This document shows, piece by piece, positions 25,455 to 34,443 of a stretch of 64,000 nt of DNA; the stretch's first letter is position 1, and every line of letters starts with the position of its first letter. This stretch comes from Mycobacterium sp. URHB0044 (lineage in GTDB: Bacteria; Actinomycetota; Actinomycetes; Mycobacteriales; Mycobacteriaceae). The stretch is from contig NZ_JIAW01000013.1 in assembly GCF_000620625.1 (NCBI RefSeq), positions 62,001-126,000 on the forward strand, given 5' to 3'. The notes under the pieces are model-generated. The model did no database searches. It had not been told where the DNA came from and saw only the letters and a list, made by a program, of their open reading frames with translations. Made by a program: the position numbers and the translations under genes.

Positions 25455-28400
25455 CCCGTGGGTGTATCACACGGCACGAGCGCCAGGAACGCACCGAGGT
25501 CGATCAGGCCCTGCGGGGTGGACGGCAGGTACTCGGTAAGCAGCGTCGACCGGACGATGATCGCTGCGTACTTCGCCCTGCTGATCGCGACGTTGAGCCG
25601 GTTCCTGTTGAGCAGGAACGAGATTCCGCGTGGCACGTCGTCCGCCGTCGAGGCCGTCATCGAGACGAACACGACCGCGGCCTGCCTGCCCTGGAACTTG
25701 TCGACGGTGCCGACCTCGACATCTGGGAGATCGGCGGCGTCGAGCCTGCGGCGCAGCATCACCACCTGCGCGTTGTACGGGGTGACGATCAGGACGTCCT
25801 GCTGGCCCAACGGCCGGGTGCCCGCCTCGTCGGTCCACGGGATGCCTAACAGGCGGCCGATCTCCGCGACGATCGCGTCGGCCTCCTCGGGGCTGTCGGT
25901 CGAGTTGCCGTCGTGGTCGACGGCCAGCACGGTCACGCCCGGCGCCACCCCGTCGAGGCTGCGGGCCCCGCTGACCTCTTCGCGGGACTGCAGCCGCCCG
26001 TCGTAGGACAGCCGCGACACCGGTGCGCATACCGCGGGATGCATCCGGAACGAGCAGTCGAGGAAGTAGCCGCGTTCGGCAGGCAGGATGTGGTGGCCCT
26101 CCACCAGCCAGCCGAGGGCGGACTCGTTCACCGGCTCCGGATGGGTGCCCTGACTCACCTGCGGCAGCTGCTGCGGGTCGCCGAGCAGCATCAGGTTCCT
26201 GGCCGAGGACGCCACCGCGATGGTGTTGGCGAGGTTGAACTGGCCGGCCTCCTCGACGACGAGTAGGTCGAGGGCGAGGCGGGGAACGCGGCCACGGTTG
26301 GCGAAATCCCAAGCGGTGCCCCCGATTACGCATCCTTCGTGGTCGGCGATGAACGACGCGTAATCCTTCTCGTCGACCTCGCGCCACGCTGCGTTCGGGG
26401 CCTTCTTCTTGCCGACGCAGTCCGGGTCGACGCCCGCCTCGATCACGCAGCCCAGGAGGTTCTCGACCACGGCGTGCGATTGCGCGACCACGCCGATGCG
26501 CCACCCGTGCTCCTTCACCAGTCGCGCGATGACCGTCGACGAGGTGAACGTCTTGCCGGTGCCTGGAGGTCCGTGCACGGCGAGGTAGGACGAGTCCAGA
26601 TCGAGTAGTGCCCTGGTGATGTCGTCGGCGACATCGCCGTCCCGAGGCAGCGGGCCGCCGCTGATCGTGCGGGGCGCCCGGCGCAGCAGGACGTCGGTGA
26701 CGGCATCGGCAGGCAGGTTCGGAAGCCCGGCCGCGACCATGGCCGCAGTGTCCGCGATGGAGTCCTGGAGCGGTTTGGTGTTGATGGGTCCGCCCGGCGT
26801 GAGGGCGAATGGCAACTGGTCGAAGACACCACCGTTCTTGGGCTGCCGCTCGACCACGACGGCCTCCGTGGGCGCCTCGGGGTTGTCGCACTCGACGACC
26901 GTCACCGTTCCGAACGCCCTGCGGTCCGGGTCGTCGGCCAATCCTTCCGGGGCAGGCGGGTCGTATAGCGCGAACATCTCCCTGCCGAGTCCGCCGTTGG
27001 CGAGTTCACCGATCAACTTGAGGTGGCGTTGGGGCTTGCGCGCCTTGGGCGGCTGGTGCCAGTCGGCGACGATCTCGATCCGGTCGGCGATGAAGACGTC
27101 GGTGTTGTCGGCCCACTCGTCGACGGGGTTGTTGACGCGGTCGAAGTGCGCCCACCAGAACGGCTTGTCCTCGCGCTTGTGGAAGCCACGGGCGGCGGCC
27201 ACCATCGCGACGGCCGTCTGCGTGGGGGTGCGTTCCTCGATGCTGTCGCCCGCGAACTTGAGCAGTCGGCGTTCGAGTTCGTCCGCGGGCTCGGCTGCGG
27301 CTCCGTCGGTCACCACCAGCGGGCCGCGCGGGGGCACCCCCGACTCGATGGCGCGCGCCATCAACCAGTCGCGCAGCCTGCGCGTCGAACGGCAGTCGTA
27401 ACGGTTGTAGTCCTCGATCTCCTTGAGCACGATGGCCGCCTCGTGGGCGCTTCCCGCGTCGCGCAGTTCGCAGAACCGGGCGTACTGGGTGATCGAGTCG
27501 GTGGCCGTGGTGACCTCGCCGCTACGGAGCTCGTTGCCCATGTAGAGCGGTTCGAGATACTTGATGCTGTAGCTCTCGGTGCCCACCCGAATGCTCTTGC
27601 GCACCAACGGGTACAGATCGACGAGGACGCCGTTGCGCAGCATTTCGTCGACATCGTGCTCGCCGACACCATAGCGTCCGGCCAAGCGCAGCAGCGTGCT
27701 CTTCTCGTATGCCGCGTAGTGGTAGACGTGCATGCCGGGGTACTTCTTGAGCCGTTTGCGCACCATGGCAAGGAAGTCGACGAGGGCTTGGCGCTCACTC
27801 GCCCGGTCGTGCGCCCAGTACGGGGTGAACTCGTCAGTGGTGGTCAGAACGCCCCACAGGTACTCGAGTCCCCACTCGTGGCCGTCGACCGTCCAGAGCG
27901 GGTCGCCCTCGAAGTCGAAGAAGAGATCGCCCTTGTTCGCGTCGGGCAGCACCATCAGCGGCTGGGCGTCGAGCACTTCGTACGGCGGCTTGCCGTCCAC
28001 CCGAGCCGCGACCTGAAGGCGGGCCTGCGCGGTGAGCACATTCACCGTGCGGGCCGATAGTTCGGGCACGGGTCCGGTGTGGCCGGCCAGGTCGTGCAGG
28101 GTGCTCACCCCGGCGTCGATGAGCCGAGCCCGCTGGGTGACCCGCATGCCGGCGACGAGCAGCAGGTCGTCGTGCTCGCGGACCTGGACGTCGCATTCGG
28201 GGCAGCGGAAGCAGGCCCGCACCCGTTGGTCCTCCCACGTCACCGCGGCCCCGCCTGCGAGGTGGCCGTCCAGCAGCCGCTGCAACGCGGCCCGCCGCGG
28301 GAGGTAGACCGGGAGCAGCTCGTCGACCCGGTAGCTCGCGACCGCGCCGTCGCCGAGGACGAGCTCCACCTCGTCGGCCACCGGCACACCGGCTCTGGCG

Positions 28401-28909
28401 AGGGTGTCGGCGTAGGCGGCGAGTTGCAGCAGCGCCTCGACCTTCACCGAGCGTGCGAGCTTGGTGTCCCGCAGCCGGTAACGATCGCCGTCCAGCACCA
28501 GGAAGTCCGCGAAGCCGGCGAACCGGCCGTCGAACATCGCCGCCTGGTAGATGACGGGAGCGCGGCGCTCGACGGCACGCATGGTCTGTTCGGCCGCGGC
28601 GCGCAGTCCGGCGTCGGTGTAGGGCGGGCGGCCGATGATCGTGACGTCGCCGCCGAACTCGGTGCGCAGGTCGTCGAGCTGACGGCGCTCGTGGTCGTCA
28701 CCGAGAGTCGCAGTGCGGGCGAGCAGTTCGTCGTCGGCCGAAATTCTGGGGCCCCGCCCGAGTTTCGCGTCGAACGCCCGCAACAACGCGTACTCACACC
28801 GCGCCGCGGCAGCGAGATCGGAGGCGCTGTAGATGACGTGGGCGTCGGCTCCCGCGTTGGATGTCGCCGCCGGGGCGGCTCCGGTGGACGTCAGGAACAC
28901 GTCCGCCAC
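25451..28909 (-). CDS. Multidomain nuclease-helicase: Cas4/RecB-like Fe-S nuclease + RNase H-like exonuclease + UPF1-like SF1 helicase (Rv1251c-like)
   Basis: A 1152-residue protein of the TM0106 RecB-like family. Residues ~25-240 look like a PD-(D/E)XK nuclease: GFADFLVL, then RDTK and QLAAYAD as motifs II, III and QxxxY. Four Cys fit an Fe-S cluster (one in AARCEYALL near 38, three in CFRCPEC near 235). Residues ~325-510 resemble a YprB/RNase H-2 exonuclease (LFFDFEGDPL; HYAAYEKSTLL; YNRYDCRSTRRL). Residues ~770-1140 are an SF1 helicase: Walker A GPPGTGKTFT near 780, VVEEAGQ in place of DEAG, GDPQQLPQ, VDKFQGRQ, LNVAISRAK. The start is GTG. A role in DNA repair or end processing is inferred. 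Confidence 0.85.
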   Translation of the reverse strand: MADVFLTSTGAAPAATSNAGADAHVIYSASDLAAAARCEYALLRAFDAKLGRGPRISADDELLARTATLGDDHERRQLDDLRTEFGGDVTIIGRPPYTDAGLRAAAEQTMRAVERRAPVIYQAAMFDGRFAGFADFLVLDGDRYRLRDTKLARSVKVEALLQLAAYADTLARAGVPVADEVELVLGDGAVASYRVDELLPVYLPRRAALQRLLDGHLAGGAAVTWEDQRVRACFRCPECDVQVREHDDLLLVAGMRVTQRARLIDAGVSTLHDLAGHTGPVPELSARTVNVLTAQARLQVAARVDGKPPYEVLDAQPLMVLPDANKGDLFFDFEGDPLWTVDGHEWGLEYLWGVLTTTDEFTPYWAHDRASERQALVDFLAMVRKRLKKYPGMHVYHYAAYEKSTLLRLAGRYGVGEHDVDEMLRNGVLVDLYPLVRKSIRVGTESYSIKYLEPLYMGNELRSGEVTTATDSITQYARFCELRDAGSAHEAAIVLKEIEDYNRYDCRSTRRLRDWLMARAIESGVPPRGPLVVTDGAAAEPADELERRLLKFAGDSIEERTPTQTAVAMVAAARGFHKREDKPFWWAHFDRVNNPVDEWADNTDVFIADRIEIVADWHQPPKARKPQRHLKLIGELANGGLGREMFALYDPPAPEGLADDPDRRAFGTVTVVECDNPEAPTEAVVVERQPKNGGVFDQLPFALTPGGPINTKPLQDSIADTAAMVAAGLPNLPADAVTDVLLRRAPRTISGGPLPRDGDVADDITRALLDLDSSYLAVHGPPGTGKTFTSSTVIARLVKEHGWRIGVVAQSHAVVENLLGCVIEAGVDPDCVGKKKAPNAAWREVDEKDYASFIADHEGCVIGGTAWDFANRGRVPRLALDLLVVEEAGQFNLANTIAVASSARNLMLLGDPQQLPQVSQGTHPEPVNESALGWLVEGHHILPAERGYFLDCSFRMHPAVCAPVSRLSYDGRLQSREEVSGARSLDGVAPGVTVLAVDHDGNSTDSPEEADAIVAEIGRLLGIPWTDEAGTRPLGQQDVLIVTPYNAQVVMLRRRLDAADLPDVEVGTVDKFQGRQAAVVFVSMTASTADDVPRGISFLLNRNRLNVAISRAKYAAIIVRSTLLTEYLPSTPQGLIDLGAFLALVPCDTPTG

Positions 28910-28942
28910 TGTAGGGCAGTGCGCCGACGAATCCGGGGCGCT

Positions 28943-29488
28943 TCAGCCGGTGTTGCCGATGAGTTCCACGCCGTTGCCGTTCCAGTGGAACCGCACGACG
29001 CTCTTCAACCCCGTGGACCCTGGTGAGTACATCAGCGCAACGGTGTCACCGGTCGTCGCCTGGTCGTCGATGCCGTTGAAGCCGTAGGTGTCGGGAACGC
29101 CGGTCGGGATGAACTTGCCGAGGTGGAACATCACCGCACGCGTGTTGGGGTTGGCGGCGTTGGTGTTGGCCTTGACGATCACCACCGACAACGGCGCGCA
29201 TTCGTTGAAGTTGCCCGCCAGCGGCTCGGGACTCCACGGCTGATTGCTGCGCGGGTCGCGCGGCAACTCGGACACGGCCCTGGCGATCTCGGGGGCGGCG
29301 AGGTTCTCCGCGCACGGATCGGCAGGGGGAGAGGTGGCGGTGGGGCCTGCGGCCACGGTCGGTTCGGGGGCAGGTCGGGCGGTCGGCGCGGTCGTCGCCG
29401 AGGCTTGCGGCGTCTTGGAGACGGTGGAGTCGCTGGACCCGCATCCGGCAAGCACGAACACCGCCGCCAGCATCGCGACCCACTTCAC
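28943..29488 (-). CDS. lprE: LprE, lipoprotein
   Basis: The start is GTG 29488 (VKWVAMLAAVFVLAGCGSS), giving 181 residues with the lipobox LAGC at residues 13-16. A Thr/Pro/Ala-rich linker of ~45 residues leads to a compact domain containing two Cys (ADPCAENLA and FNECAPLS) that may form a disulfide. This is the LppP/LprE family found in mycobacteria. It is divergent from deaD with a 72-nt gap. On the minus strand TACCGT sits 8 nt before the GTG and there is no clear ribosome site, so the mRNA may be leaderless. In M. tuberculosis LprE has been linked to host cell entry and signalling; nothing here tests that. Confidence 0.82.
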   Translation of the reverse strand: MKWVAMLAAVFVLAGCGSSDSTVSKTPQASATTAPTARPAPEPTVAAGPTATSPPADPCAENLAAPEIARAVSELPRDPRSNQPWSPEPLAGNFNECAPLSVVIVKANTNAANPNTRAVMFHLGKFIPTGVPDTYGFNGIDDQATTGDTVALMYSPGSTGLKSVVRFHWNGNGVELIGNTG

Positions 29489-29560
29489 AACAGGGCACGG
29501 TACCGGTCGTGTTGCCGCTCGGCAGATGGCGCCAGGATCTACCCGTAGACTCCTACCTCG

Positions 29561-31240
29561 ATGACCTCGCCTGACACCGACGCGCACGACGCCTCACCGA
29601 CCTTCGCCGACCTGCAGATTCACCCAGCGGTACTGCAGGCCATTGCCGACGTCGGATATGAGTCCCCGTCGGCGATCCAGGCCGCCACCATCCCGGCGAT
29701 GCTGGCGGGTTCCGACGTCGTCGGCCTGGCGCAGACCGGTACCGGCAAGACGGCCGCGTTCGCCATCCCGATCCTGTCCAAGATCGACACGTCCAGCCGC
29801 ATCACGCAGGCGTTGGTGCTGGCGCCGACGCGTGAGTTGGCGTTGCAGGTGGCGGAGGCGTTCAGCCGCTACGGCGCGCATCTGAAGGTGAACGTGTTGC
29901 CGATCTACGGCGGCTCCCCGTACGGCCCGCAGATGGCCGGGCTCAAGCGTGGCGCCCAGGTGGTCGTCGGCACTCCGGGCCGCGTGATCGACCACCTCGA
30001 GAAGGGCAGCCTGGACCTCTCGCACCTGGACTACCTGGTGCTCGACGAGGCCGATGAGATGCTGCAGATGGGCTTCGCCGAGGACGTCGAACGCATCCTC
30101 GAGGGCACCCCCGAGTACAAGCAGGTGGCGCTGTTCTCGGCCACCATGCCGGGGGCCATCCGCAAGATCACGACGAAGTACCTGCACGACCCGGTCCAGG
30201 TCAAGGTCGAGTCCAAGACCGCGACCGCCGACAACATCACGCAGCGCTACATCCAGGTCGCGGGTCCGCGCAAGATGGACGCGCTGACCAGGGTGCTCGA
30301 GGTCGAGACCTTCGAGGCGATGATCGTCTTCGTCCGCACCAAGCAGGCCACCGAGGAAGTCGCCGAAAAGCTGCGGGCGCGTGGGTTTTCCGCGGCGGCG
30401 ATCAACGGTGACATCGCCCAGGCGCAGCGCGAGCGCACCATCGCCGCGCTCAAGGACGGCAGCATCGACATCCTGGTGGCGACCGACGTCGCGGCGCGCG
30501 GGCTGGACGTCGAACGCATCTCGCACGTGCTCAACTACGACATCCCGCACGACACGGAGTCGTACGTGCACCGCATCGGTCGCACCGGCCGGGCCGGTCG
30601 TTCGGGCACCGCGCTGCTCTTCGTGTCGCCGCGGGAACGCCACATGCTGGCGGCGATCGAACGGACCACCCGTCAGAAGCTGGTCGAGGAGCGACTGCCG
30701 ACGGTCGACGACGTCAACGCCCAGCGGGTGGAGAAGTTCCGCGATTCGATCACCGAGGCGCTCAGCGCGCCAGGAATCGAGTTGTTCCGCAAGCTGATCG
30801 AGGGTTACGAGCAGGACCACGACGTCCCCATGGCGGACATCGCCGCTGCGTTGGCGTTGCAGAGTCGCGGTGGCGGGGAGTTCCTGATGACGGAACCGCC
30901 GCCGGAGAAGCGTCGGGAGCGCGACGACCGTCCGGCCCGCGGGGACGGCCCGCCGCACAAGCGGCACGACCGCAATCGCGACGACCTCATCACCTACCGC
31001 ATCGCGGTGGGCAAGCGGCACAAGGTCGCCCCCGGCGCCATCGTCGGTGCGATCGCCAACGAGGGCGGCTTGCACCGCAGCGATTTCGGCCACATCTCCA
31101 TCCGGCCCGAGTACTCGCTGGTGGAACTGCCCGCGAAGATGTCCTCGGAGACCCTGAAGAAGCTGGAGCGCACCAGAATTCAGGGTGTGCTGATCAATCT
31201 CGAACCCGATCGCGGCCCCAAGCGACATAAGCCGAAGTGA
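29561..31240 (+). CDS. deaD: DEAD-box RNA helicase DeaD/CsdA
   Basis: An ATP-dependent RNA helicase acting in ribosome assembly, mRNA turnover and cold adaptation. The 559 residues show all core motifs: Q motif PSAIQAATIP, motif I AQTGTGKT near 56, PTRELALQ, TPGR, DEAD near 161, SAT near 193, and HRIGRTGRAG near 337. An Arg/Glu-rich linker (EKRRERDDRPARGDG) precedes a C-terminal DbpA-type RNA-binding domain (ITYRIAVGKRHKVAPGAIVG to the end). Length matches Rv1253. TAGACT lies 9 nt before the ATG and no ribosome site is seen, so a very short leader is likely. Confidence 0.95.
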   Translation: MTSPDTDAHDASPTFADLQIHPAVLQAIADVGYESPSAIQAATIPAMLAGSDVVGLAQTGTGKTAAFAIPILSKIDTSSRITQALVLAPTRELALQVAEAFSRYGAHLKVNVLPIYGGSPYGPQMAGLKRGAQVVVGTPGRVIDHLEKGSLDLSHLDYLVLDEADEMLQMGFAEDVERILEGTPEYKQVALFSATMPGAIRKITTKYLHDPVQVKVESKTATADNITQRYIQVAGPRKMDALTRVLEVETFEAMIVFVRTKQATEEVAEKLRARGFSAAAINGDIAQAQRERTIAALKDGSIDILVATDVAARGLDVERISHVLNYDIPHDTESYVHRIGRTGRAGRSGTALLFVSPRERHMLAAIERTTRQKLVEERLPTVDDVNAQRVEKFRDSITEALSAPGIELFRKLIEGYEQDHDVPMADIAAALALQSRGGGEFLMTEPPPEKRRERDDRPARGDGPPHKRHDRNRDDLITYRIAVGKRHKVAPGAIVGAIANEGGLHRSDFGHISIRPEYSLVELPAKMSSETLKKLERTRIQGVLINLEPDRGPKRHKPK

Positions 31241-32373
31241 CGCTGCGGCACGGCCTCGATGCACAAGGCGGGCTGGAATCCGTAACGGCCAGCCGGGTGG
31301 ACTCGCTGACCGGCATCCGCGCCGTCGCCGCCATCCTCGTGGTGCTGACGCACGCGGCGTACACCACCGGCAAGTACACCCACGGCTATGCCGGATTGAT
31401 CTACTCCCGCATGGAGATCGGGGTGCCGATCTTCTTCGTGTTGTCGGGTTTCCTGTTGTTCGGTCCGTGGGTACGGGCTTCGAGGGACGGCAGGGACGGG
31501 CCCTCGGTGCGGCGCTATGCCTGGCACCGGGTGCGGCGCATCATGCCCGCCTACGTCGTCACGGTGCTGGCGGCCTACGTCGTCTACCATTTCCGCACGG
31601 CAGGACCGAATCCCGGGCACACCTGGCTCGGTCTCTTCCGCAACCTCACCCTCACGCAGATCTACACCGACGACTACCTGTTCTCCTACCTGCATCAAGG
31701 ACTGACCCAGATGTGGAGTCTGGCGGTGGAGGTCGCGTTCTACGTGGCGCTGCCGGTGCTGGCCTGGCTGCTACTGGTGGTGCTGTGCCGAAGGCAATGG
31801 CGCCCAGTGCTCTTGATGGTCGGCCTCTCGGTGCTGGCGCTCGCCACGCCGGCGTGGTTGGTGTTGGTACACACGACGGACTGGTTGCCCGACGGCGCAC
31901 GGCTGTGGCTGCCGACGTATCTGGCGTGGTTCGTCGGCGGCATGATGCTCGCCGCGCTGCGGGAGATGGGCGTTCGCGCCTACGCCCTGGTGTGCATCCC
32001 CTTGGCGATCGTCTGCTACTTCATTGCCTCGACGCCCATCGCGGGTGCGCCCACCACGTCGCCGTCGGAACTGCGCGAGGGGTTGGCGAAGGCCGCCTTC
32101 TACGCCGTCATCTCCACGCTGGCGGTGGCGCCGCTCGCGCTGGGCAATCGCGGGTGGTACGCGCGGTTCATGGCGAGCAGGCCGATGGTGTTCCTCGGCG
32201 AGATCTCCTACGAGATCTTCCTGATCCATCTGGTCACCATGGAGTTGGTGATGGTCGACGTCCTGCACTTCCCGATCTACACGGGCTCGATGCCCGCGTT
32301 GTTCGTGGTGACGATGGTGGTGACGATTCCGTTGGCATGGCTGCTGCACCGGTTCACCCGGGTCAAGACCTGA
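31237..32373 (+). CDS. Membrane acyltransferase of family 3 (Rv1254-like)
   Basis: A 378-residue integral membrane O-acyltransferase with about ten helices, the kind that adds acetyl, succinyl or similar groups to envelope carbohydrates or lipids. The family-typical opening is VDSLTGIRAVAAILVVLTHA, with the catalytic His in LTHA and the conserved RIMPAYVV pattern (RRYAWHRVRRIMPAY). GTG 31237 overlaps the deaD stop (GTGA), so the two genes appear coupled. An internal GTG before DSLTGIRA is an alternative start. The acyl donor and acceptor are unknown. Confidence 0.87.
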   Translation: MTLRHGLDAQGGLESVTASRVDSLTGIRAVAAILVVLTHAAYTTGKYTHGYAGLIYSRMEIGVPIFFVLSGFLLFGPWVRASRDGRDGPSVRRYAWHRVRRIMPAYVVTVLAAYVVYHFRTAGPNPGHTWLGLFRNLTLTQIYTDDYLFSYLHQGLTQMWSLAVEVAFYVALPVLAWLLLVVLCRRQWRPVLLMVGLSVLALATPAWLVLVHTTDWLPDGARLWLPTYLAWFVGGMMLAALREMGVRAYALVCIPLAIVCYFIASTPIAGAPTTSPSELREGLAKAAFYAVISTLAVAPLALGNRGWYARFMASRPMVFLGEISYEIFLIHLVTMELVMVDVLHFPIYTGSMPALFVVTMVVTIPLAWLLHRFTRVKT

Positions 32374-32394
32374 GCCTCGCGGCGGCCCAAACCC

Positions 32395-32456
32395 CGCCGA
32401 GACTGCTAGGAGATCGCGATCCGGCGTGATTTCGCGATCTCCCGGCAGTCTCGGCG
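32395..32456. terminator. Long hairpin between convergent genes (bidirectional terminator type; dispersed repeat copy A)
   Basis: Arms of 25 nt at 32395-32419 and 32432-32456 are complementary at 23 of 25 positions around a 12-nt loop. The core of the left arm is GAGACTGC followed by GGAGATCGCG. It lies between the acyltransferase and tetR stops. There is no U-tract, usual for mycobacteria. A close relative lies at 57759-57816. Confidence 0.65.
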
Positions 32457-32463
32457 CGTCGCG

Positions 32464-33036
32464 CTAGACCGCGTCTGGTTGGGTCGGCACGACCGTCGGC
32501 AACACGAACTCCTCGAGCATCGCCCGCTCGTCGGCGTCGTCGTGACCAGGAAACATCAGCAGCGAGATCATCACGCGCACCACCCAACGGGCCCGGTCCT
32601 CGACGTGATCGGTGCCCAGCGAGCGGAGGAACGCCTCGGTCAAACCCTTGATCACCTCGGAGCGTTCGGCCATCTCACCGCCGATGGGCCGCTGCGCGGG
32701 TGCGAACCACGCTGACAGCGCCGGGCTTTCGCGCACACTGCGCAGTGACGCGACGATGCCCTCGATCAGACGCTGCCGCGGGTCGGCGATGCTCGCGATC
32801 CGCTCGCCCATTCCGGCGAAGATGCGGTAGGTCTCGCGGTGCACGTATGCGGTGTACAGGGCGTCGCGGTTCTCGAAGTAGCGGTACAGCGTCGCCCTCG
32901 AACACCCTGCGGCCTTGGCGATTTCATTCATCCCGACGGCTGCGGCGCCTTTTTGCGTGAACAGGTCCTCGGCGGCGTCGAGGATGCGGTCGGCGGCTAC
33001 CTCGGTCCGGCGGGCGGCCAGCCAGTTGCCCGGCAT
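32464..33036 (-). CDS. TetR-family regulator next to cyp130 (Rv1255c-like)
   Basis: A 190-residue repressor. The N-terminal helix-turn-helix is canonical: RILDAAEDLFTQKGAAAVG, then MNEIAKAAGCSRATLYRYF near residues 36-54. A divergent C-terminal ligand domain follows. Its start overlaps the cyp130 stop by one base (TGATG), so it is translated from the cyp130 mRNA. A regulator as second gene of its own target operon is a usual autoregulation design. A palindrome over the cyp130 promoter is the natural candidate operator. The ligand is unknown. Confidence 0.88.
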   Translation of the reverse strand: MPGNWLAARRTEVAADRILDAAEDLFTQKGAAAVGMNEIAKAAGCSRATLYRYFENRDALYTAYVHRETYRIFAGMGERIASIADPRQRLIEGIVASLRSVRESPALSAWFAPAQRPIGGEMAERSEVIKGLTEAFLRSLGTDHVEDRARWVVRVMISLLMFPGHDDADERAMLEEFVLPTVVPTQPDAV

Positions 33037-34274
33037 CAGGTCACCCTGAACGGCACCGACAGCGGCCGCCGCACGTAACTGCCACCGGCCCAGACGATCC
33101 CATCCTCGTCGACTTCGAAGTTCGGAATGCGGGCCATCAGCTCGGTCAATGCGACGCGGGACTGCATGCGTGCGGCCGCGGCGCCCAGGCAGTGATGCGC
33201 GCCGTGGCTGAAGGTCATGATGTTGCGCGGCTTACGGGTGACGTCCAATTGCGCTGCGTCGTCGCCGTATTGGCGCTCGTCGTGGTTGGCCGAGGCGTAC
33301 AGCAGCAGTGCGCGTCTGCCTTCGGGAATGGTGGTGTCACCGATCGTCACGTCCCGGGTGACGGTTCTGGCCAGGCACTGCACCGGTGACGTCATCCGGA
33401 GGAATTCGTCGACACTGTCGGGGATCAGCTCCGGGTGGTCGGCCAGCAGCTTGCGTTGGTCGGGTCGCCGGTGCAGCAATTGTATTGAACCACCGAGCAT
33501 TCCGGTGGTGGTGTCATTGCCGCCCGTGACCATCGTGAAGGTGAATGCAAGAATCGAAAGGGTGCCCGCGATGTCGCCGTCGGCACCCACTCCGGCGGCG
33601 ACCAGGTGCGAGACGGTGTCGTCTGCCGGCTCGTGGCGGCGGCGTTCGATGAGTGCGGTGAAGTACGCCATCATCTCGCCGAGCTTGTCGCCGAGATTCT
33701 CCAGCGCCCCGCCGATGCCGCCCTCGGCGGTGTTGGCCGCGACGATCGCGTCGGTCCAGCCGTCGAACTGGTCGCGGTCCTCGTCCGGCACGCCGAGGTA
33801 GTGCGCGACGACCATCGACGGCAGCGGCTTGAAGAGTTCGGCGACGATGTCGCCTCCGCCGTTCGAGCGCAACCCCTCGATGCGCTCGACGACGAACTCC
33901 CGGACCTTCGGCTCCACCGCCTCGACCTGCCGCGGCGTGAAGCCGCGCGACACCAGCTTGCGAAATTCGGTGTGCGCGGGCGGATCCTGCATGACCATCG
34001 GCGGGTTGTCGGCCAGGCCGATCATCTCCAGCTCGCCGTAGTTGACCGTCAGCCCCTCCGCCGACGAGAACGTCTGATGATCGCGTGCGGCGGCGAAGAC
34101 GTCGGCATGGCGGGACAGCACGTAGTAGTCGTGATCGGGCTTGTCGTCGGGAACCACGTGGTGCACCGGGTCGTGCTCGCGCAGCGCGCGGTACATCGGC
34201 CATGGGTCGGGCCAGGTGTCGGCGCCGGCCAGCCGGAACCTGGCTGACGTGGCGTGAGACAAGCTAGCTGACAT
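33036..34274 (-). CDS. cyp130: Cytochrome P450 CYP130
   Basis: A 412-residue soluble bacterial P450. The I-helix proton-relay segment is GGNDTT, the K-helix ExxR is EFLR near residue 290, and the heme ligand loop is FSHGAHHCLG with the proximal Cys near residue 358. It sits next to a TetR gene as cyp130 (Rv1256c) does in M. tuberculosis, and length agrees with Rv1256c. The electron donors (ferredoxin, reductase) are not encoded nearby. The physiological substrate is unknown. The start codon coincides with the predicted transcription start, so the mRNA is probably leaderless. Confidence 0.92.
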   Translation of the reverse strand: MSASLSHATSARFRLAGADTWPDPWPMYRALREHDPVHHVVPDDKPDHDYYVLSRHADVFAAARDHQTFSSAEGLTVNYGELEMIGLADNPPMVMQDPPAHTEFRKLVSRGFTPRQVEAVEPKVREFVVERIEGLRSNGGGDIVAELFKPLPSMVVAHYLGVPDEDRDQFDGWTDAIVAANTAEGGIGGALENLGDKLGEMMAYFTALIERRRHEPADDTVSHLVAAGVGADGDIAGTLSILAFTFTMVTGGNDTTTGMLGGSIQLLHRRPDQRKLLADHPELIPDSVDEFLRMTSPVQCLARTVTRDVTIGDTTIPEGRRALLLYASANHDERQYGDDAAQLDVTRKPRNIMTFSHGAHHCLGAAAARMQSRVALTELMARIPNFEVDEDGIVWAGGSYVRRPLSVPFRVT

Positions 34275-34309
34275 GTCTCATGTTTACGACAGTTCAATGC
34301 TGATGTCAA
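34271..34309 (-). promoter_or_regulatory. cyp130 promoter with overlapping palindrome
   Basis: On the minus strand TTGACA (34304-34309) is followed after exactly 17 nt by TAAACA (34281-34286), then six nt later by the cyp130 ATG. The sequence ACATG-TCT-CATGT (34271-34283) is a perfect inverted repeat covering the -10 box and the ATG. That is where a TetR repressor would block initiation. The -10 deviates from TANNNT at its last base. Confidence 0.55.
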
Positions 34310-34410
34310 TGTTCCGCATCGTTGCGGTTCGTGGCTCCCAACGCCGGTCTTTTTGCTCAACGGCTGCGCTGACCTGCGCAGATGGACTTGTCACACCCCT
34401 TGGGCATACT

Positions 34411-34426
34411 TCGCACATACGTTCGA
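34411..34426 (+). promoter_or_regulatory. LexA (SOS) box
   Basis: TCGCACATACGTTCGA matches the mycobacterial SOS consensus TCGAAC-N4-GTTCGA except for one base in the left half. It contains TACGTT, a TANNNT -10 candidate, and lies 18 nt before a GTG start with its own AGGAGG. 13E12-family genes in M. tuberculosis are known LexA targets, and the frame downstream resembles the start of that family. Confidence 0.65.
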
Positions 34427-34443
34427 AGCAGGAGGTGATTACG

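Noticed and set aside
24084..28909. Nuclease-helicase plus FAD oxidase as a phage-defence system
   Set aside because: The nuclease-helicase is conserved at this core locus in mycobacteria (Rv1251c by position). No defence island genes or mobile-element signs are nearby, and the oxidase is metabolic.
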